Assembly: GCA_903953055.1 (NCBI GenBank) | Contig: CAJBIA010000008.1 | Location: forward strand, 19,791-83,790 | Direction: 5' to 3' | From: an uncultured Methylophilaceae bacterium | Lineage (GTDB): Bacteria > Pseudomonadota > Gammaproteobacteria > Burkholderiales > Methylophilaceae | DNA: 64,000 nt | Shown: positions 61,088 through 64,000 of the stretch, piece after piece | How the letters are laid out: the number at the start of each line of letters is the position of its first letter | Numbering within the stretch: position 1 is the stretch's first letter | Program-made: the position numbers and the translations under genes | Notes under the pieces: generated by a model | What the model was told of the DNA's origin: nothing | Seen by the model: the letters and a program-made list of their open reading frames with translations, nothing else | Databases searched by the model: none

Positions 61088-61951
61088 ATGCGTTCGCTTA
61101 TTGATCTTCATTGTCATTCTACGGTTTCAGATGGCGTGCTCACGCCAACTGAAATAGTGAATCTTGCTGCCGAGAAAGGCATACGTGTATTGGCGTTGAC
61201 TGATCATGATGACGTGGATGGTTTGGCAACAGCAAGAGCAGTTGCAGAAAAACAAGGCATGCAATTTATAGATGGCGTTGAGATCTCGGTGACTTGGCGA
61301 CGCCGAACCCTCCATATTATTGGCTTAAAAATTGATCCTGAGCACCCCCCTTTAGTGAATGGACTTGCGAATATTAGATCTGGTCGACATACCCGTGCTG
61401 TTGGTATGGCAAAAGCTTTAGAAAAAATAGGCATTCATGGTGCTCTTGAGGGGGCTTATGAATATAGCAAAGGGAGTATTATTAGTCGAACACATTTCGC
61501 CCGTTATTTGATTGAAAAAGGCTATGCGAAAGATACCAAAGCTGTTTTTAAACATTATTTAGTAAAAGGAAAGCCTGGCTACTTTGAGCATCAATGGGCT
61601 AGTCTAGAAGATGCCATGGCTTGGATTATTGGTAGTGGGGGGGTCGCTGTCATTGCGCATCCTGGGCGCTATGAACTAGGAAGAGTGACAATGCTAGAGC
61701 TCATGCATGAATTTCGTTCCTTAGGAGGCTTAGCGATAGAAGTTGTGACTGGTAGTCATAGCGTTGATCAATATCAAGAATTTGCAAAAATGGCAAAACA
61801 GTTTGATTTGGCAGCTTCAATGGGTTCTGATTTCCATGGAAAAGGCCAAACTTATATTGAGATGGGACGCTTGCCTAGCTTACCTGAGAATTGTTTGCCT
61901 GTTTGGCATGACTGGCCTGAAGTAAAGAACATCGAATTAGAGGCTCATTAA
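61088..61951 (+). CDS. PHP-domain phosphoesterase, RNase AM / YciV
   Basis: A 287-residue PHP-fold enzyme: DLHCHSTVSDGVLTP with the metal-binding histidines, LTDHDDVDGL and GVEISV for metal site residues, VIAHPGRYELG, and GSDFHGKG at the end. E. coli YciV (TrpH, RNase AM) removes nucleotides from 5' ends and hydrolyses 3',5'-bisphosphates (pAp). It is immediately followed, with no gap, by yciO. Confidence 0.93.
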   Translation: MRSLIDLHCHSTVSDGVLTPTEIVNLAAEKGIRVLALTDHDDVDGLATARAVAEKQGMQFIDGVEISVTWRRRTLHIIGLKIDPEHPPLVNGLANIRSGRHTRAVGMAKALEKIGIHGALEGAYEYSKGSIISRTHFARYLIEKGYAKDTKAVFKHYLVKGKPGYFEHQWASLEDAMAWIIGSGGVAVIAHPGRYELGRVTMLELMHEFRSLGGLAIEVVTGSHSVDQYQEFAKMAKQFDLAASMGSDFHGKGQTYIEMGRLPSLPENCLPVWHDWPEVKNIELEAH

Positions 61952-62581
61952 TTGTCTCAATACTTTTTAATTCATTCAGAGAACCCGCAGGCAAGATTAA
62001 TAAATCAGGCAGTGGATATTTTAAATAAAGGGGGCGTCATTGCTTACCCTACAGATTCTAGTTATGCGCTTGGCTGTGTGATCGGCAATAAGGAGGCGCA
62101 AACTCGTATTCGTTCTATTCGTGGTGTTGACGAGCATCATCATTTCACTTTGGTTTGTCGTAATTTAGCCGAATTGGCAACTTACGCACAGGTCGATAAT
62201 GTTCAGTTTCGGTTGTTAAAAGCTAATACGCCAGGACAATATACATTTGTTCTTAAAGCGACTCGTGAGGTGCCACGCAGATTGCAGCATCCTAAGCGAA
62301 GCACTCTAGGGTTGCGAGTGCCTGAGCATACAGTAACGCAAGCGTTATTGACTGAGCTCAATCAGCCTTTATTAAGTATGACCTTATCTTTGAAGGATGA
62401 CTCTGAGCCATTGCATGAAGCCTGGGAAATTCGTCAGCGCTTAGAGCATCAATTGGATTTGGTCATAGATGCTGGAACTTGCTCTGCTTTGCCAACAACA
62501 GTGATTGATTTGACGACGGACCAACCCCAATTAATTAGATATGGTTCCGGAGATTTGGCACCTTTTGGTTTGTCGGGGTAA
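61952..62581 (+). CDS. yciO: YciO family protein (Sua5/YrdC-like)
   Basis: A 209-residue protein with a TTG start directly after yciV. MSQYFLIHSENPQARLINQA and GGVIAYPTDSSYALGC closely resemble E. coli YciO. It carries the YrdC nucleotide-binding fold seen in threonylcarbamoyl-AMP synthases, but YciO's physiological role is not settled. The end overlaps nothing; the M50 gene starts 28 bases later. Confidence 0.9.
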   Translation: MSQYFLIHSENPQARLINQAVDILNKGGVIAYPTDSSYALGCVIGNKEAQTRIRSIRGVDEHHHFTLVCRNLAELATYAQVDNVQFRLLKANTPGQYTFVLKATREVPRRLQHPKRSTLGLRVPEHTVTQALLTELNQPLLSMTLSLKDDSEPLHEAWEIRQRLEHQLDLVIDAGTCSALPTTVIDLTTDQPQLIRYGSGDLAPFGLSG

Positions 62582-62609
62582 GAGTAACTCATTTATTTTA
62601 AGGATTAAA

Positions 62610-63245
62610 ATGGAATTAACCTATATACAAAAAATAGCCGTATACGCACTTCCAGTTATTTTTGCAATTACTGTTCATGAGGCTGCACATGGGTTTGCTG
62701 CACGTTTTTTTGGGGATATGACCGCCGACAGAGCTGGTCGTATTACTTTAAATCCAATAAAACACATTGACCCAGTAGGGACAATTTTATTGCCTGCGTT
62801 AACCCTACTTTTAGGGGGTATTTTATTTGGCTGGGCAAAACCAGTGCCCGTAGATTTTTCACGTTTGCGTAATCCAAAAAGAGACATGTTGTGGGTTGCA
62901 GCTGCCGGCCCAGCATCAAACTTTGTGATGGCTTTATTTTGGGCGTTTGTGATTAAGGTCTCAGTTGCTGCGCCTAGCGTTTATTCCGAACCTTTGGCTT
63001 TAATGGGGCAAGCTGGCGTGATGATTAATGTAGTTTTGATGGTGCTTAATTTACTGCCATTGCCGCCATTAGATGGCGGACGAATTGCGGTAAGCTTGCT
63101 TCCTAATCATTTGGCCTATAAGTACGCTCAAATTGAACGTTACGGCTTCATTATCTTAATTGGCTTGCTTGCGACAGGAATTCTTGGACGGATTATGGAT
63201 CCATTTATTAGCGCAGTGGTCCATTTTATCCGATTCATTTTTTAA
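62610..63245 (+). CDS. Site-2 protease family (M50) membrane metalloprotease
   Basis: A 211-residue membrane protein started at ATG 62610, behind an AGGATT ribosome site. The longer frame from 62541 overlaps yciO. HEAAHGF near 25-31 is the HExxH zinc site, and the third ligand is the Asp in PPLDGGRI near 151-158. Five or so transmembrane helices fit a minimal M50 protease. Such genes commonly precede trpS in betaproteobacteria. Substrate unknown. Confidence 0.9.
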   Translation: MELTYIQKIAVYALPVIFAITVHEAAHGFAARFFGDMTADRAGRITLNPIKHIDPVGTILLPALTLLLGGILFGWAKPVPVDFSRLRNPKRDMLWVAAAGPASNFVMALFWAFVIKVSVAAPSVYSEPLALMGQAGVMINVVLMVLNLLPLPPLDGGRIAVSLLPNHLAYKYAQIERYGFIILIGLLATGILGRIMDPFISAVVHFIRFIF

Positions 63246-63312
63246 TTTTTTAGGCGTGATTGCGTGCCTTTTCGTATAATAGATTCATCTTTATTCATGG
63301 CAATTGAACACT

Positions 63313-64000
63313 ATGGCAGTTGAGCGCGTTTTATCGGGTATGCGTCCTACGGGAAGCTTGCATCTTGGGCATTATCATGGGGTATTGAAGAATTGGGTTA
63401 AGCTCCAGCATGAACATGAGTGTTTATTTTTTGTAGCTGATTGGCACGCACTGACTACCCATTACGACACGCCTGAAATCATCGAAGAAAGCGTTTGGGA
63501 AATGGTGATTGATTGGATTGCAGCAGGAGTGGACCCGGCTAAAGCAACCATCTTTATTCAGTCTCGTGTTCCAGAACATGCGGAACTTCATACCTTGCTT
63601 TCAATGATTACCCCGCTAGGTTGGTTGGAGCGTGTTCCAACATATAAAGACCAACAAGAAAAACTTGCACAGAAAGATTTATCTACTTATGGATTTTTAG
63701 GGTATCCGTTGCTTCAAAGCGCCGATATTTTGATTTATAAAGCAACGCAAGTCCCTGTTGGCGAGGACCAGATACCGCATATTGAATTTACTCGAGAAAT
63801 TGCTCGACGATTCAACCATATATATGGCCGTGAAAAAGGCTTTGAAGAAAAGGCGGAAGCTGCCATTAAGAAACTAGGTAGTAAACGAGGTGGTTTGTAC
63901 GAAGAACTTCGCACCCGTTACCAAGAAAGCGGAGATGATGAAGCCCTTGAGTCAGCGCGTGCAATGATTGAAGAGCAGCAAGGGTTAAGTTTGGGCGACC
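63313..64000 (+). CDS. trpS: Tryptophanyl-tRNA synthetase, 3' end cut by the window edge
   Basis: The frame opens at ATG 63313 and stays open to the last base (229 residues visible). HLGH at 17-20 is the class I HIGH motif within SGMRPTGSLHLGHYHGVL, and GEDQIPHIEFTREIARRFN is a TrpS signature. After that, residues of the kind seen in the longer betaproteobacterial TrpS (KLGSKRGGLYEELRTRYQ) begin. The KMSKS part lies outside the window. Confidence 0.95.
   Translation, partial: MAVERVLSGMRPTGSLHLGHYHGVLKNWVKLQHEHECLFFVADWHALTTHYDTPEIIEESVWEMVIDWIAAGVDPAKATIFIQSRVPEHAELHTLLSMITPLGWLERVPTYKDQQEKLAQKDLSTYGFLGYPLLQSADILIYKATQVPVGEDQIPHIEFTREIARRFNHIYGREKGFEEKAEAAIKKLGSKRGGLYEELRTRYQESGDDEALESARAMIEEQQGLSLGD

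Overview
The window looks like a chromosomal segment of a betaproteobacterial methylotroph of the Methylophilaceae type. The support is indirect. It carries the methanol dehydrogenase accessory set mxaRSACKL and a zwf/gnd/pgl cluster of the kind used for cyclic formaldehyde oxidation in ribulose-monophosphate methylotrophs. It also has classic betaproteobacterial gene orders: pyrG-kdsA-eno-ftsB, tyrA-aroA-cmk-rpsA-ihfB-lapA-lapB-pyrF, and yciB-yciI-bolA-parvulin. The DNA is AT-rich by eye and densely packed, with many 1-8 bp gene overlaps and short hairpin terminators. I see no tRNA or rRNA genes, CRISPR arrays, insertion sequences or phage genes.

Layout. 1-2664 (minus) holds a HAD phosphatase, a class III aminotransferase with an extra cysteine cluster, and a truncated alpha/beta hydrolase, probably part of a small-molecule pathway running off the left edge. 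2840-3705 has a cold-shock gene with a long leader, a GIY-YIG protein and a terminator that may end a small RNA. 3843-7979 is pyrG-kdsA-eno-ftsB. 7981-14535 (minus) is mxaRSACKL followed by ygfZ. 14727-16493 is fabA-fabB. 16542-17792 is rlmF and a DUF498 protein. 17906-23209 is alaA-hom-thrC-thyA-folA. 23267-30671 carries a large PLP decarboxylase, dcd, zwf, gnd, divergent pgl and apbC/mrp. 30790-32841 is metG.

32882-41500 (minus) is one long run: aat-bpt, then tyrA-aroA-cmk-rpsA-ihfB-lapA-lapB-pyrF. The rpsA product has only five recognisable S1 repeats. 41513-42247 is a heavy-metal-domain/MauE fusion. 42418-46320 is purL. 46342-50002 is the least ordinary part: an exported ankyrin protein, a monohaem cytochrome c, an FccB-like flavoprotein with a Tat-type signal, an unrecognised exported protein and an exported beta-propeller, i.e. 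a compact periplasmic redox cassette. 50069-51520 is a periplasmic cyclophilin and serB. 51667-56700 is sucC-sucD-ankyrin-nadE-glnB. 56759-58829 is a Fur-box-controlled feoAB whose feoB has one in-frame TAA. 58883-60940 is yciB-yciI-bolA-parvulin. 61088-64000 is yciV-yciO-M50 protease-trpS (cut by the right edge).

Most of the region is core metabolism (pyrimidines, aromatic amino acids, threonine, folate, NAD, fatty acids) and translation. The accessory interest lies in the mxa set without mxaFI nearby, the FccAB-like cassette, the interrupted feoB, the shortened S1 and several precise inverted repeats at gene ends. All assignments come from reading the sequence and from recalled family features; no database search was run.
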